64,000 nucleotides of DNA from Desulfofundulus luciae (GTDB taxonomy: Bacteria > Bacillota > Desulfotomaculia > Desulfotomaculales > Desulfovirgulaceae), in NCBI RefSeq assembly GCF_030813795.1, contig NZ_JAUSUX010000002.1, positions 124,001 through 188,000 on the forward strand. Reading direction: 5' to 3'. Under the pieces are notes generated by a model. The model searched no databases. It had not been told where the DNA came from and was given only the letters and a program-made list of their open reading frames with translations. Made by a program: the position numbers and the translations under genes. Below are positions 7,576-16,016 of the stretch, piece after piece. Each line of letters begins with the position of its first letter. Position 1 is the first letter of the stretch.

Positions 7576-10500
7576 ATGCGTGCGTTGCTGGAACCATTGC
7601 AAAAAAGTTCAGAATTTAAAACCCTGCTTGCCGCCGTGTCCCGGCAAACCGGCCAGCAGTTGGTTTTCGGTCTTTCCGGAGCCCAGCGCAGCCTGGTTGC
7701 CGCGGGCCTCATTGACGCCGTGGGCGGCCCGGTTTTAATCATCACGCCGGGAGATAGTGAGGCTTCCGTGCTGGCCGATGATTTTGCCTCCCTTTTGCCA
7801 GGCATTCCCGTGTACCTGTTTCCCGTATGGCAGTTGCTGCCCTACCAGGTCCTGGCCCACGGTAAAGAGGTGCTTGCCCAGCGGCTGAAGGCGCTGGTGA
7901 CCCTTTCCCGGGACGAACCCTGTGTGGTGGTGGCACCGCTGGAGGCCCTCCTGCGCCGCCTTTCCCCGCCGGAGGTTTTTCGCCGCGCCATCATCGACCT
8001 TGCCGTGGGTCAAAGGGTGGATCTGGAGGAACTGGTCCGGCGGTTGGTGGACGTTGGTTACGAGCGGGTGGAAATGGTGGAGGGCCCGGGTCAACTGGCC
8101 TTAAGGGGCGGTATTCTCGATGTTTACCCCCTGACCTTTGAGCACCCCGTGCGGCTGGAATTCTTTGACGACGAAGTGGATTCCATCCGTTTTTTTGATG
8201 CCGGCTCCCAGCGTTCCATTGACCGGACCGGTGCTGTTTCCCTTCCTCCCGCCCGGGAACTGGTGGTTACGGAGGAGAGCCGTGCCCGGGCCCTGGATGT
8301 CCTGGAAACGGAGTATCGCCTGCAGCTAAAGAAGGTTACCGAAAGTTCCACCCTGGAAGTTCGCCGCCGGTTGGAGGAACTGGGGGAAAACGCAAAGGAG
8401 CAGATTGCTTCCGGTGGTTACTACCCGGGATTGGATCAATTTCTACCCTATTTTTACCGCCACCCTTATACGCTACTTGATTATATGCCCTTTGCCAGCT
8501 TGACGGTGGTTGACGACCTCATCCGCATCCGGGAGGTGGCGGAAAGCATCTTCAAAGAGCGGTCGGAAACCTATAGCGAGCTGTTGTCCGCCGGCCGCGT
8601 TTTGCCCGGACAGATCCATGGCTATGTACAATGGCAGCAAATCGAGCAGCAATTGCACAGGCGCAAAACGGTTTATTTTTCCCTTTTAACTCGCCAGCCC
8701 CAGCATCTGATTGTCCACGATGTGGTTACTTTTTCCACCCGGGGTATGCATTCTTTTCTGGGGCGCCTGGATGTGCTGGCCGATGAAGTACGCCACTGGC
8801 GCAAATCCGGCTATGCCGTGGTCATGCTGCTCTCCACCGAGGAGCGCGCCCGGCACCTGGCGGAAGAGCTGCGCAATGCCGGGCTGGACGCCTACGTGAC
8901 CGGTTCCCTGGACCGGCCCGTTACGCCCGGCAACATTGCCCTTGCCGCCGGTCGCCTTTCCGGAGGATTTGAGCTGGTTTCCGGCCGGCTGGTGGTTATC
9001 ACCGAGGCGGACATCTACGGCCAGCGGTGGAAAAGGACCCAGCGGGTACGTGCCCGGACCGCCGGCCGCCCGGAACCCCTTACGGATTTAAAAGCAGGCG
9101 ATTACGTGGTGCATGTAAACCACGGCATCGGCCGTTACATGGGCATCGTTTCCCTGAATATCGGGGGCGTGCAGAAGGATTATTTACTGATCAAGTATGC
9201 CGGGGAAGACAAACTGTATGTGCCTACCGACCAGGTAGGGTTGATCCAGAAATATCTGGGGGCCGAAGCGGAAGCTCCCCGGTTGTCCCGGCTGGGGGGA
9301 GGGGAATGGTCCCGGGTGAAGGGGCGGGTAAAAGAAGCGGTGCGGGAGATGGCCCAGGAGCTGCTGGCCCTCTACGCCGCCCGCCAGGCCCTGCCCGGCC
9401 ATGCCTTCAGCCCCGATACACCGTGGCAGCAGGAGTTTGAAGCGGCCTTTCCCTACCAGGAAACCCCGGACCAGCTCCGGGCCATCCAGGAAGTCAAGGC
9501 GGATATGGAACGTCCCCGCCCCATGGACCGCCTGCTCTGCGGGGACGTGGGCTACGGCAAAACCGAGGTGGCCCTGCGGGCCGCCTTCAAGGCCGTCATG
9601 GACGGCAAGCAGGTGGCCGTGCTGGTGCCCACCACCATCCTGGCCCAGCAGCACTACAACACCTTCCGGGAGCGTTTTGCCGGCTTTCCGGTGACCATCG
9701 AGGTCTTAAGCCGCTTCCGCACCCCGAAGGAGCAGCGCCGGGTGCTGGCGGGCCTGGCCTCGGGCCAGGTGGACATTGTCATCGGCACTCACCGCCTGGT
9801 GCAGGACGATGTGTTGTTCAAGGACCTGGGTCTTCTGGTGGTGGATGAGGAACAGCGCTTCGGGGTGGCCCATAAGGAAAAGCTCAAGCGGCTGAAGCAG
9901 GATGTGGATGTGCTCACCCTGACCGCCACCCCCATCCCCCGCACCCTGCACATGTCGCTGGTGGGGGTGCGGGACACGAGCCTCCTGGAAACCCCTCCGG
10001 AAAACCGCTTCCCGGTGCAGACCTACGTTCTGGAAGAGGATCCGGTGCTTATCCGGGAAGCCATCCGGCGCGAGATGGGCCGGGGTGGCCAGGTATATTT
10101 CGTGCATAACCGCGTGATGGATCTGGACCAGGTGGCCGCCTGGCTGCAGGGCCTGGTGCCGGAAGCCCGCATTGCGGTGGCCCACGGGCAGATGAAGGAA
10201 GAGGAACTGGAACAAATCATGCTCGATTTCATGGACGGTGCTTATGACGTGCTGGTCTGCACCACCATCATTGAAAGCGGCCTGGACATTCCGAATGTCA
10301 ACACATTGATTGTTAAAGATGCTAATAATTTCGGCCTGGCCCAGCTCTACCAGCTGCGGGGCAGGGTGGGCCGCTCCAACCGCCTGGCCTATGCCTATTT
10401 TACCTTCCGTCGTGACCGGGTGCTGAACGAACTGGCGGAAAAAAGGCTGGCAGCCATCCGCGACTTTACCGAGTTTGGTTCCGGGTACAAGATTGCCATG

Positions 10501-11115
10501 CGGGACCTGGAAATACGGGGCGCGGGCAATTTGCTGGGCGCCGAGCAGCACGGCCACATTGCCGCGGTGGGCTTCGACCTCTACTGCCGTTTGCTGGAGG
10601 AGGCGGTGCGGGAGGCCAGGGGAGAGGCGCCGGAAAAAGTGGTGGAAACCTCCATCGAACTGCCCGTGGAAGCTTATATCCCCGATACCTATGTCCGGGA
10701 TGGCAACCAGAAGGTGGATCTGTACCGCCGCCTGGCCGTGGTGCGCCGGGAAGAGCAGGTCGTGGAGCTGGAGGATGAACTGGTGGACCGCTTCGGGGAT
10801 CCCCCGCAGCCGGTATGCACCTTGCTTACCGTGGCCCGCTTGAGGGCCCTGGCCAGCTCCCTGGGGATTAAATCCATTACGGCCCAGCCGGGGAGTTTCC
10901 GCCTGCAGTTTGCGCCTGAGCACAACCTCCGGGGCGAGGCCCTGGTGGAGATAGGCAAGCAGTACGCCAACCGGATAAAGTTCAGCAGCAGTAACGAAGA
11001 ATTTGAAATCCGCCTCCGGACCCGGAATACCCCGGACGATCCCCTGAATTACCTGGGCGGGCTGGAGAATTTCCTGCGGGATCTCCATGAGGCAAACAAA
11101 GTGCACGCGGCTTAG
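7576..11115 (+). CDS. mfd: Transcription-repair coupling factor
   Basis: An ATP-dependent translocase that removes RNA polymerase stalled at DNA lesions and recruits UvrA. It is full length at 1179 residues. The N-terminal UvrB-like region is about 1-400. The CarD-like polymerase-interaction domain (about 505-570) contains YVVHVNHGIGRYMG. The RecG-like helicase core has Walker A GDVGYGKTE (about 655), the DEExQ box VVDEEQRFGVAHK and TATPIPRTLHMS, then GRVGRSNRLAYAYF. A TRCF C-terminal domain ends the protein. AGAGGTT is 11 bases before the ATG. In Bacillus spoVT follows mfd; here about 34 kb separate them. Confidence 0.97.
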   Translation: MRALLEPLQKSSEFKTLLAAVSRQTGQQLVFGLSGAQRSLVAAGLIDAVGGPVLIITPGDSEASVLADDFASLLPGIPVYLFPVWQLLPYQVLAHGKEVLAQRLKALVTLSRDEPCVVVAPLEALLRRLSPPEVFRRAIIDLAVGQRVDLEELVRRLVDVGYERVEMVEGPGQLALRGGILDVYPLTFEHPVRLEFFDDEVDSIRFFDAGSQRSIDRTGAVSLPPARELVVTEESRARALDVLETEYRLQLKKVTESSTLEVRRRLEELGENAKEQIASGGYYPGLDQFLPYFYRHPYTLLDYMPFASLTVVDDLIRIREVAESIFKERSETYSELLSAGRVLPGQIHGYVQWQQIEQQLHRRKTVYFSLLTRQPQHLIVHDVVTFSTRGMHSFLGRLDVLADEVRHWRKSGYAVVMLLSTEERARHLAEELRNAGLDAYVTGSLDRPVTPGNIALAAGRLSGGFELVSGRLVVITEADIYGQRWKRTQRVRARTAGRPEPLTDLKAGDYVVHVNHGIGRYMGIVSLNIGGVQKDYLLIKYAGEDKLYVPTDQVGLIQKYLGAEAEAPRLSRLGGGEWSRVKGRVKEAVREMAQELLALYAARQALPGHAFSPDTPWQQEFEAAFPYQETPDQLRAIQEVKADMERPRPMDRLLCGDVGYGKTEVALRAAFKAVMDGKQVAVLVPTTILAQQHYNTFRERFAGFPVTIEVLSRFRTPKEQRRVLAGLASGQVDIVIGTHRLVQDDVLFKDLGLLVVDEEQRFGVAHKEKLKRLKQDVDVLTLTATPIPRTLHMSLVGVRDTSLLETPPENRFPVQTYVLEEDPVLIREAIRREMGRGGQVYFVHNRVMDLDQVAAWLQGLVPEARIAVAHGQMKEEELEQIMLDFMDGAYDVLVCTTIIESGLDIPNVNTLIVKDANNFGLAQLYQLRGRVGRSNRLAYAYFTFRRDRVLNELAEKRLAAIRDFTEFGSGYKIAMRDLEIRGAGNLLGAEQHGHIAAVGFDLYCRLLEEAVREARGEAPEKVVETSIELPVEAYIPDTYVRDGNQKVDLYRRLAVVRREEQVVELEDELVDRFGDPPQPVCTLLTVARLRALASSLGIKSITAQPGSFRLQFAPEHNLRGEALVEIGKQYANRIKFSSSNEEFEIRLRTRNTPDDPLNYLGGLENFLRDLHEANKVHAA

Positions 11116-11139
11116 CACGAAAAGAATGGGAGAGAGCAC

Positions 11140-11270
11140 CACTGGAAAACACCTGTAGTGGTTGGTTATGCTTCCTCACTGGATACCGTTGCGAAACCAG
11201 TGATGGTGCGGGCAGCGGTCGTTGCTAAAGGCGACCGTCGGCCAAATGGTTATGCGATGGTACCCACTGG
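11140..11270. promoter_or_regulatory. Candidate operator/leader of the toxin-antitoxin pair
   Basis: The 168 bases before the DUF6922 gene hold CACTGG at 11140, 11177 and 11265 and its complement CCAGTG at 11197. The 11176-11203 pair forms a 7-bp inverted repeat (TCACTGG/CCAGTGA). CGGTCG (11216-11221) and CGACCG (11232-11237) form a further hairpin. Autoregulation is usual for such modules; binding here is inferred. Confidence 0.35.
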
Positions 11271-11283
11271 TTGATAAGGGACG

Positions 11284-11592
11284 GTGATCTCCGTGTCGTT
11301 GCCCGGGTTTTTAAAACAGTTTTTTTGGGACGTTGCCTTTGCCGACCTGGATGCCCGGGCCGATTATTATTTTATCATCGAGCGATTGCTGGAGTTGGGC
11401 AATGACCGGGCCATTCGCTGGGTGCTGGAACAGTATACTGATGCCGAGTTGCTGGAAGTGATCAAAACCAGCCCCCGGCTTTCTGTCAAAACGGGTAGTT
11501 TCTGGCGCTGTTATTACCATTTGCAGGAGGATGAGCTTAGATGTTTGCGTCCGCCCTCCCACAGAGTGGACAAAGGGCACTGGAATTATTAA
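11284..11592 (+). CDS. DUF6922-type protein, probable antitoxin partner
   Basis: A 102-residue protein with the DUF6922 pattern: FFWDVAFADLDARADYYFII, ERLLELGNDRAIRWVL, and SPRLSVKTGSFW. Members of this family are commonly encoded just before an AbiEii-like nucleotidyltransferase. It overlaps the next gene by 52 bases in another frame, which indicates translational coupling. GTG 11284 and GTG 11293 are both possible starts; AAGGGA at 11277 fits the second better. Assignment as antitoxin rests on family context, not on direct evidence. Confidence 0.7.
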   Translation: MISVSLPGFLKQFFWDVAFADLDARADYYFIIERLLELGNDRAIRWVLEQYTDAELLEVIKTSPRLSVKTGSFWRCYYHLQEDELRCLRPPSHRVDKGHWNY

Positions 11593-12170
11593 GTTCCGCC
11601 GGCTTGCTGCGGGATTTTTACCTGGCGGGCGGCACCGCACTGGCCCTGCATTTGGGGCACCGCCTTTCCGAAGACCTGGATTTTTTTTCACCTTTCCACG
11701 TGGATACCCTGTTGCTCAAGCAAAGGCTGCAGGAAGTGGGACAGTTTCTGCTGCTGGAGGAACGGTGGGGGACGCTGCACGGAATATTCCGGGAAACCAA
11801 AATAAGCTTTTTGTACTACCGCTATCCGTTGCTCTTTCCTCCTGCCCTTTTCCTGGACTGCAAGGTGGCTTGTCCCCAGGATATTGCCCCGATGAAAATA
11901 GAAGCCATTGCCTCCAGGGGGAGCAAAAAGGATTTTTTTGACCTTTACTTTATTAACCGGGAAATTGCGGACTTGCGCGTGTGCCTGGAACTTTACCGGC
12001 GCAAGTTTGCCGGATCCAACTTCAACCTGTATCATGTACTGAAAAGCCTCACCTATTTTGCCGATGCCGAAAAGGAGAGGGATCCCGTCCTGCTGCGCGA
12101 CGTCGGCTGGTCCCAGGTGAAGAAGCATTTTGAACGGGTGGTACCGCCGCTTTTGCGCAACAGCCTGTAA
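11541..12170 (+). CDS. AbiEii/AbiGii-type nucleotidyltransferase, probable toxin
   Basis: A 209-residue member of the nucleotidyltransferase family PF08843. The hallmark is YLAGGTALALHLGHRLSEDL followed by DFF, giving the GG(T/S) motif and the metal-binding DxD/E position (SEDLDFF) at about residues 27-52. KIEAIASRGSKKDFFDLYF near residue 115-135 is also typical. Family toxins modify tRNA or other targets and serve phage defence or toxin-antitoxin roles (AbiE is a type IV system). It overlaps the DUF6922 gene and has AGGATGAG before its ATG. Confidence 0.78.
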   Translation: MFASALPQSGQRALELLSSAGLLRDFYLAGGTALALHLGHRLSEDLDFFSPFHVDTLLLKQRLQEVGQFLLLEERWGTLHGIFRETKISFLYYRYPLLFPPALFLDCKVACPQDIAPMKIEAIASRGSKKDFFDLYFINREIADLRVCLELYRRKFAGSNFNLYHVLKSLTYFADAEKERDPVLLRDVGWSQVKKHFERVVPPLLRNSL

Positions 12171-12424
12171 AAGCGCGGGTTGTTTTTTGTGTAAAACGGG
12201 TCCATGGTCTAAGGGTTACGGCCCAGCACAGTTTCAGGCCCCGGTTGTGTACCCCCCCTGGGCTGGGGGATCTTTGGGGAACAGAAGTTGCCGCTCTACT
12301 TCCGTCCCGGCAGCACTTTTGTTTATTCGACATATGCCACCCTTTCCCGGCAGGAAATGCTCTTTAAATGCGGAAAATTAATTAAATAAGCTACTTTCAA
12401 AACCTTCCTTCGGGAGAAGAAAAA

Positions 12425-13903
12425 ATGGCTTTTTACCACCGCCTGCGCTACCAGATCATGCTGCTTACCATCGTCCTGGCCGTGGTTCCCCTGCTGGCGG
12501 CCAGCTACTTTATGATCCGCCAGGCTTCCCGGGGGATTTTACAGGAAAAGGAATGGTGGCTTTTTGGGGTGGCCCGGGAGCTGGATGCGGCCCTGCCGGC
12601 CGGTTTTGATGAATTGCTGGCCCAGGAAGGGCTCACCGCGGCGGACCGCCAGGCCAAAATCCGGGCATTAAACCGGGCCCTGGCGGGAATCACCGATGAG
12701 GTGGCAGCGGCCTATCCCGGGGTGGGGGTGGGCTACTATTCCCTGGATCTGGATGCTATTATCACTTACGGTCCCAGCAGCCAGTACCAGAATAAGGTGG
12801 GGCTGTCCATCGGCCCCGACCATGAGGGAAGAAGGGTCATGGCCACCGGTGAGCCCCGGGTGCAGATTGCCAACCTGGTCCGGGGGGATATTGTCAACGC
12901 CATGATTCCCATTAAAAGGGACGGCCGGGTAATCGGCTACATCTGGGCCAATGTTTTTACCGCCGACGTGCGCAACCAGGTGGCGTTGATGCTGCGGCCC
13001 TTTTATATCGTGCTGTTGCTGGCCCTGCTGGTGGCCGTGGGCGGGGCGGTGGTGCTGTCGGGGAATCTGGCCCGCAAGGTAGAAATGATCAAAGAAGGGC
13101 TGGTGCGCCTGGAAAGGGAGCCGTCCTTCCGTTTCAACCCCATGTCCGGGGAAGTGGGGGAGATAGTCGGGGCCATCAACCGGATGGTGGATACCCGCCA
13201 GGCGCTGCAGGAGCAGGTGAGCCGTATGGAGAGGCTGGCGGCGGTGGGAGAACTGGCGGCCGGCCTGGCCCACGAAATCCGCAATCCCCTGACGGGAATC
13301 AGCGGTTTTGCCCAGTGCCTGGCCCGGGCACTGCCTCCCGGTGAAGAGCTGCACCAGCAGGCGGAAATCATTATCAGTGAAGTAATCCGCATTGAAAGGA
13401 TTATTCAAGAATTGCTTAGTTTTGCCCGGCCCCGGGACGGAAGGGTGCTGCCCATGGATGTCAACCAGCTGGTTGAAGAAACGGCGGTTCTCATTTCACC
13501 ACGGGCGCAGAAGGCGGGGGTGGAAGTAAAACTGTTCCTGGCGCCGGATTTGCCCGAAATATACGGGGACAGCCAGCAGTTGAAACAGGTCTTTTTAAAC
13601 CTGTGCCTCAATGCCGTCCAGGCCATGGAAAGGGGCGGCCGGTTGACAATTACCACCCGCCGGGAGGGCAGCCACGTGCAGGCCATCTTCGCCGATACCG
13701 GCTGCGGGATTGATCCCGGCCAGGTGAAAAAAATCTTTGACCCCTTTTTTACCACCCGGGTAAAGGGTACCGGCCTGGGCCTGCCCGTATCCCAGCGGAT
13801 AGTGGAAAAACACGGGGGGAGCATCCGGGTGGAATCCCGCCCGGGGGAGGGGAGCACATTTACCGTTTTTTTACCCGTGGACTTTAACCGGCCGGGCGTT
13901 TAA
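12425..13903 (+). CDS. Membrane sensor histidine kinase, AtoS/NtrB-like
   Basis: A 492-residue kinase with one transmembrane helix at about 11-33, an extracytoplasmic sensor region of about 155 residues (Cache-like), a second helix at about 190-212 and a HAMP segment. HisKA carries LAHEIRNPLTGISGFAQ, with the phosphorylated His near residue 283. HATPase motifs are LNLCLNAVQAM, FADTGCGI and GTGLGLPVSQRI. The downstream sigma-54 response regulator is its likely partner, and acetoacetate or a related acid the likely signal, inferred from atoE and the ligase further down. GGGAGAAG precedes the ATG. Confidence 0.88.
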   Translation: MAFYHRLRYQIMLLTIVLAVVPLLAASYFMIRQASRGILQEKEWWLFGVARELDAALPAGFDELLAQEGLTAADRQAKIRALNRALAGITDEVAAAYPGVGVGYYSLDLDAIITYGPSSQYQNKVGLSIGPDHEGRRVMATGEPRVQIANLVRGDIVNAMIPIKRDGRVIGYIWANVFTADVRNQVALMLRPFYIVLLLALLVAVGGAVVLSGNLARKVEMIKEGLVRLEREPSFRFNPMSGEVGEIVGAINRMVDTRQALQEQVSRMERLAAVGELAAGLAHEIRNPLTGISGFAQCLARALPPGEELHQQAEIIISEVIRIERIIQELLSFARPRDGRVLPMDVNQLVEETAVLISPRAQKAGVEVKLFLAPDLPEIYGDSQQLKQVFLNLCLNAVQAMERGGRLTITTRREGSHVQAIFADTGCGIDPGQVKKIFDPFFTTRVKGTGLGLPVSQRIVEKHGGSIRVESRPGEGSTFTVFLPVDFNRPGV

Positions 13904-13908
13904 GGTTT

Positions 13909-13969
13909 TTGCGTGGAGCGGGACCAGCGGTGGTGTTGTTGGCGCGAAGCACCTGAGCGGGCCACGCAA
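13909..13969. other. Inverted repeat in the kinase-regulator gap
   Basis: TTGCGTGG (13909-13916) and CCACGCAA (13962-13969) form an 8-bp inverted repeat in the 200-base gap. No promoter or RNA family was recognised here. Confidence 0.3.
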
Positions 13970-14105
13970 TGTTTTCTGCTTCCAGACCGGTAATATATAG
14001 CCGTGCGAACAATAGTCTTTTCGAGAACATGACTTGCATTGAGTGCCGGGCCGTGCCATAAGCGGATTGTCTGACACAAGTATTTGCCGGACGGAGGTGC
14101 CATTG

Positions 14106-15596
14106 ATGATGTCCCTACCGTACCAGCCCCATATTTTAGTGGCCGATGATGAGGCAAGTATCCGCCGCCTGTTGCAAACGGTCCTGGAGGCCAGGGGCTA
14201 CCGGGTGACGGTGGTGGAGGACGGCCTGCAGGCCGCTGCCTGCCTGGAGAGGGAAAGGGTGGACGTGGCCATCCTGGATATCCGCATGCCCGGGGAAAAC
14301 GGCCTGGACCTGTTCCGGCGGATGAAACCGGACTGCCCGGAGACGGCCTTTATCCTGATCACCGCCTACGGTACCGTGCGCACGGCCATCGAAGCCATGA
14401 AGGCCGGGGCCTTCGACTACGTGACCAAACCCTTTCTGGTGGACGAAGTGGAAGTGATGGTGGAGCGGGCGCTGGAAGTGGGCCGGCTGACCCGGGAGCT
14501 GGACCGGTTGAAAAGGAAGGTGAACGGGCAGCCCGGGGAACAGCTGATCGGCCAGAGCCAGGCCATGCAGAAAGTGTTCAAGGTTATCGGCCGGGTGGCC
14601 CCCACCGACGCCGCGGTGCTCATCCAGGGAGAGAGCGGCACGGGCAAGGAGATTGTGGCCGGATTGCTACACCATTACAGCCTGCGCCGGGAAGGGCCCC
14701 TGATCAAGGTGAACTGTGCCGCCCTGCCGGAGGGTTTGCTGGAAAGCGAACTGTTTGGTTATGAAAAGGGCGCCTTTACCGGAGCCGCCCGGTCCAAGCC
14801 CGGGAAGCTGGAAATGGCCCATACGGGCACGGTTTTTCTGGACGAGGTGGGGGACCTGCCCCTTTCCCTGCAGGCCAAGTTATTGCGCGTGCTGCAGGAA
14901 AAGGAAATTGACCGTTTGGGCGGTGTGCGCACCATTCCCGTGGACATCCGGGTGGTGGCGGCCACCAACCGCAACCTGGCGGAGGCGGTGCACAGCGGGC
15001 AGTTCCGGGAAGATCTCTTTTACCGCCTGAACGTGGTAAACATTACACTGCCCCCCCTGCGGGACAGGGCGGGGGACATACCCCTGCTGGCCGAGTTCTT
15101 TGTGCAGAAATATGCCGCCCGGGTGAATAAGGGGACGCTACTGCTGGCGCCGGAGACCCTGGCCCTGCTGGAAAGCTATCACTGGCCGGGCAATGTCCGG
15201 GAACTGGAAAATACCATTGAGCGGGCGGTGATCCTGGCTTCCGGCCCCGTCATCCGTCCCGAACACCTGCCCGATGAATTCCTGGAATACACGGAAGGGA
15301 GGGAAGGCGGGCCGAGTGGGGGAAGAATCAGGGAACGGGGCGATACACCCGCCGGGCGGCCCGGTCATCGTACGGATGAAACGGCCGCCCAGCCCGCCTG
15401 CGAATTCCCGTACTTCCGGGAAGGACCCCTGCCTACATTGAGACAGGCCATCCAGCAGGTGGAGCGCCAGCTCATCGCCGAGGCCCTGCGCCGCACCGGC
15501 GGCAACAAATCCCGCACCGCCCGCATCCTGGATATCAGCCGCCGGGCGCTGCAGTACAAAATGGAAGCCTACGGGCTGGAAAAGTGTTCCGGTTAA
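14106..15596 (+). CDS. Sigma-54-dependent response regulator, AtoC/NtrC-like
   Basis: A 496-residue activator of RpoN-dependent promoters. The receiver domain (about 8-120) has the phosphoacceptor Asp in VAILDIRMPGENGLDLF near residue 57. The AAA+ domain (about 150-385) has Walker A GESGTGKE, the sigma-54 contact loop GAFTGA, and Walker B VFLDEVGDLPL. A Gly/Arg-rich linker leads to a Fis-type helix-turn-helix (NKSRTARILDISRRALQYKM). ATG 14106 is preferred to the longer frame start because GGAGGTG (14093-14099) is correctly spaced. It is followed by a strong terminator and then by a sigma-54 promoter, its likely target. Confidence 0.92.
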   Translation: MMSLPYQPHILVADDEASIRRLLQTVLEARGYRVTVVEDGLQAAACLERERVDVAILDIRMPGENGLDLFRRMKPDCPETAFILITAYGTVRTAIEAMKAGAFDYVTKPFLVDEVEVMVERALEVGRLTRELDRLKRKVNGQPGEQLIGQSQAMQKVFKVIGRVAPTDAAVLIQGESGTGKEIVAGLLHHYSLRREGPLIKVNCAALPEGLLESELFGYEKGAFTGAARSKPGKLEMAHTGTVFLDEVGDLPLSLQAKLLRVLQEKEIDRLGGVRTIPVDIRVVAATNRNLAEAVHSGQFREDLFYRLNVVNITLPPLRDRAGDIPLLAEFFVQKYAARVNKGTLLLAPETLALLESYHWPGNVRELENTIERAVILASGPVIRPEHLPDEFLEYTEGREGGPSGGRIRERGDTPAGRPGHRTDETAAQPACEFPYFREGPLPTLRQAIQQVERQLIAEALRRTGGNKSRTARILDISRRALQYKMEAYGLEKCSG

Positions 15597-15660
15597 GGAA
15601 TTTGACATTGCCCCGGCAGACAGTAATTCCTGATCTATTCATACCTGTTCAAACCCAAAC

Positions 15661-15769
15661 GACCGGCGACTTACGTTCAACGACTGCTCAGGTAGCTACA
15701 AAGGGAGCAAAAGTGGCTAAAAAGTAGCCACTTTTGCTCCCTTTTTTGTTATGCGAACAATCGCCGGTC
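15661..15769. promoter_or_regulatory. Paired inverted 9-mers upstream of the sigma-54 promoter
   Basis: GACCGGCGA (15661-15669) and TCGCCGGTC (15761-15769) are exact reverse complements about 95 and 195 bases before the expected transcription start, a usual range for enhancer sites of NtrC-type activators. Assignment to the AtoC-like regulator is inference. Confidence 0.35.
15701..15747 (+). terminator. Very strong terminator of the activator gene
   Basis: A 19-bp perfect stem (15701-15719 with 15725-15743) and a 5-base loop end in a T-run. It separates the regulator genes from the transporter promoter. Confidence 0.93.
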
Positions 15770-15834
15770 ATTATCCCTGAATTCAAAAGGCCACAAACGG
15801 CAGGCCATGTCAAAATAATCATAATATTTTCGGA

Positions 15835-15850
15835 TGGCACAATTATTGCT
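15835..15850 (+). promoter_or_regulatory. Sigma-54 (RpoN) promoter of atoE and the acetoacetate-CoA ligase
   Basis: TGGCAC, five bases, TTGCT matches the -24/-12 consensus TGGCAC-N5-TTGC with no mismatch. It lies about 170 bases before atoE and just after the sigma-54 activator gene. The 420-base gap from 15597 to 16016 holds this promoter, the terminator at 15701, the paired 9-mers and a leader of about 155 bases. Confidence 0.88.
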
Positions 15851-16016
15851 CATCTTTTTGGGTATCCGGGGAAGGGGGGTGATTTTCAGGCCGGTCAACC
15901 AGTGGCTCCAATCCGGCGGCACTGACAGTATCCCTTGAATACGGCTTCCGGGGTCAAGCCGCCACGCCGGGGCAGGCATGAAGTAACATTGATTATCTTT
16001 TGAAAGGGGGATTCAT

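Noticed and set aside
9706-11142. 478-codon open frame on the minus strand
   Set aside because: It lies entirely opposite mfd, is His- and Gly-rich as shadows of high-GC genes are, and has no family motif.
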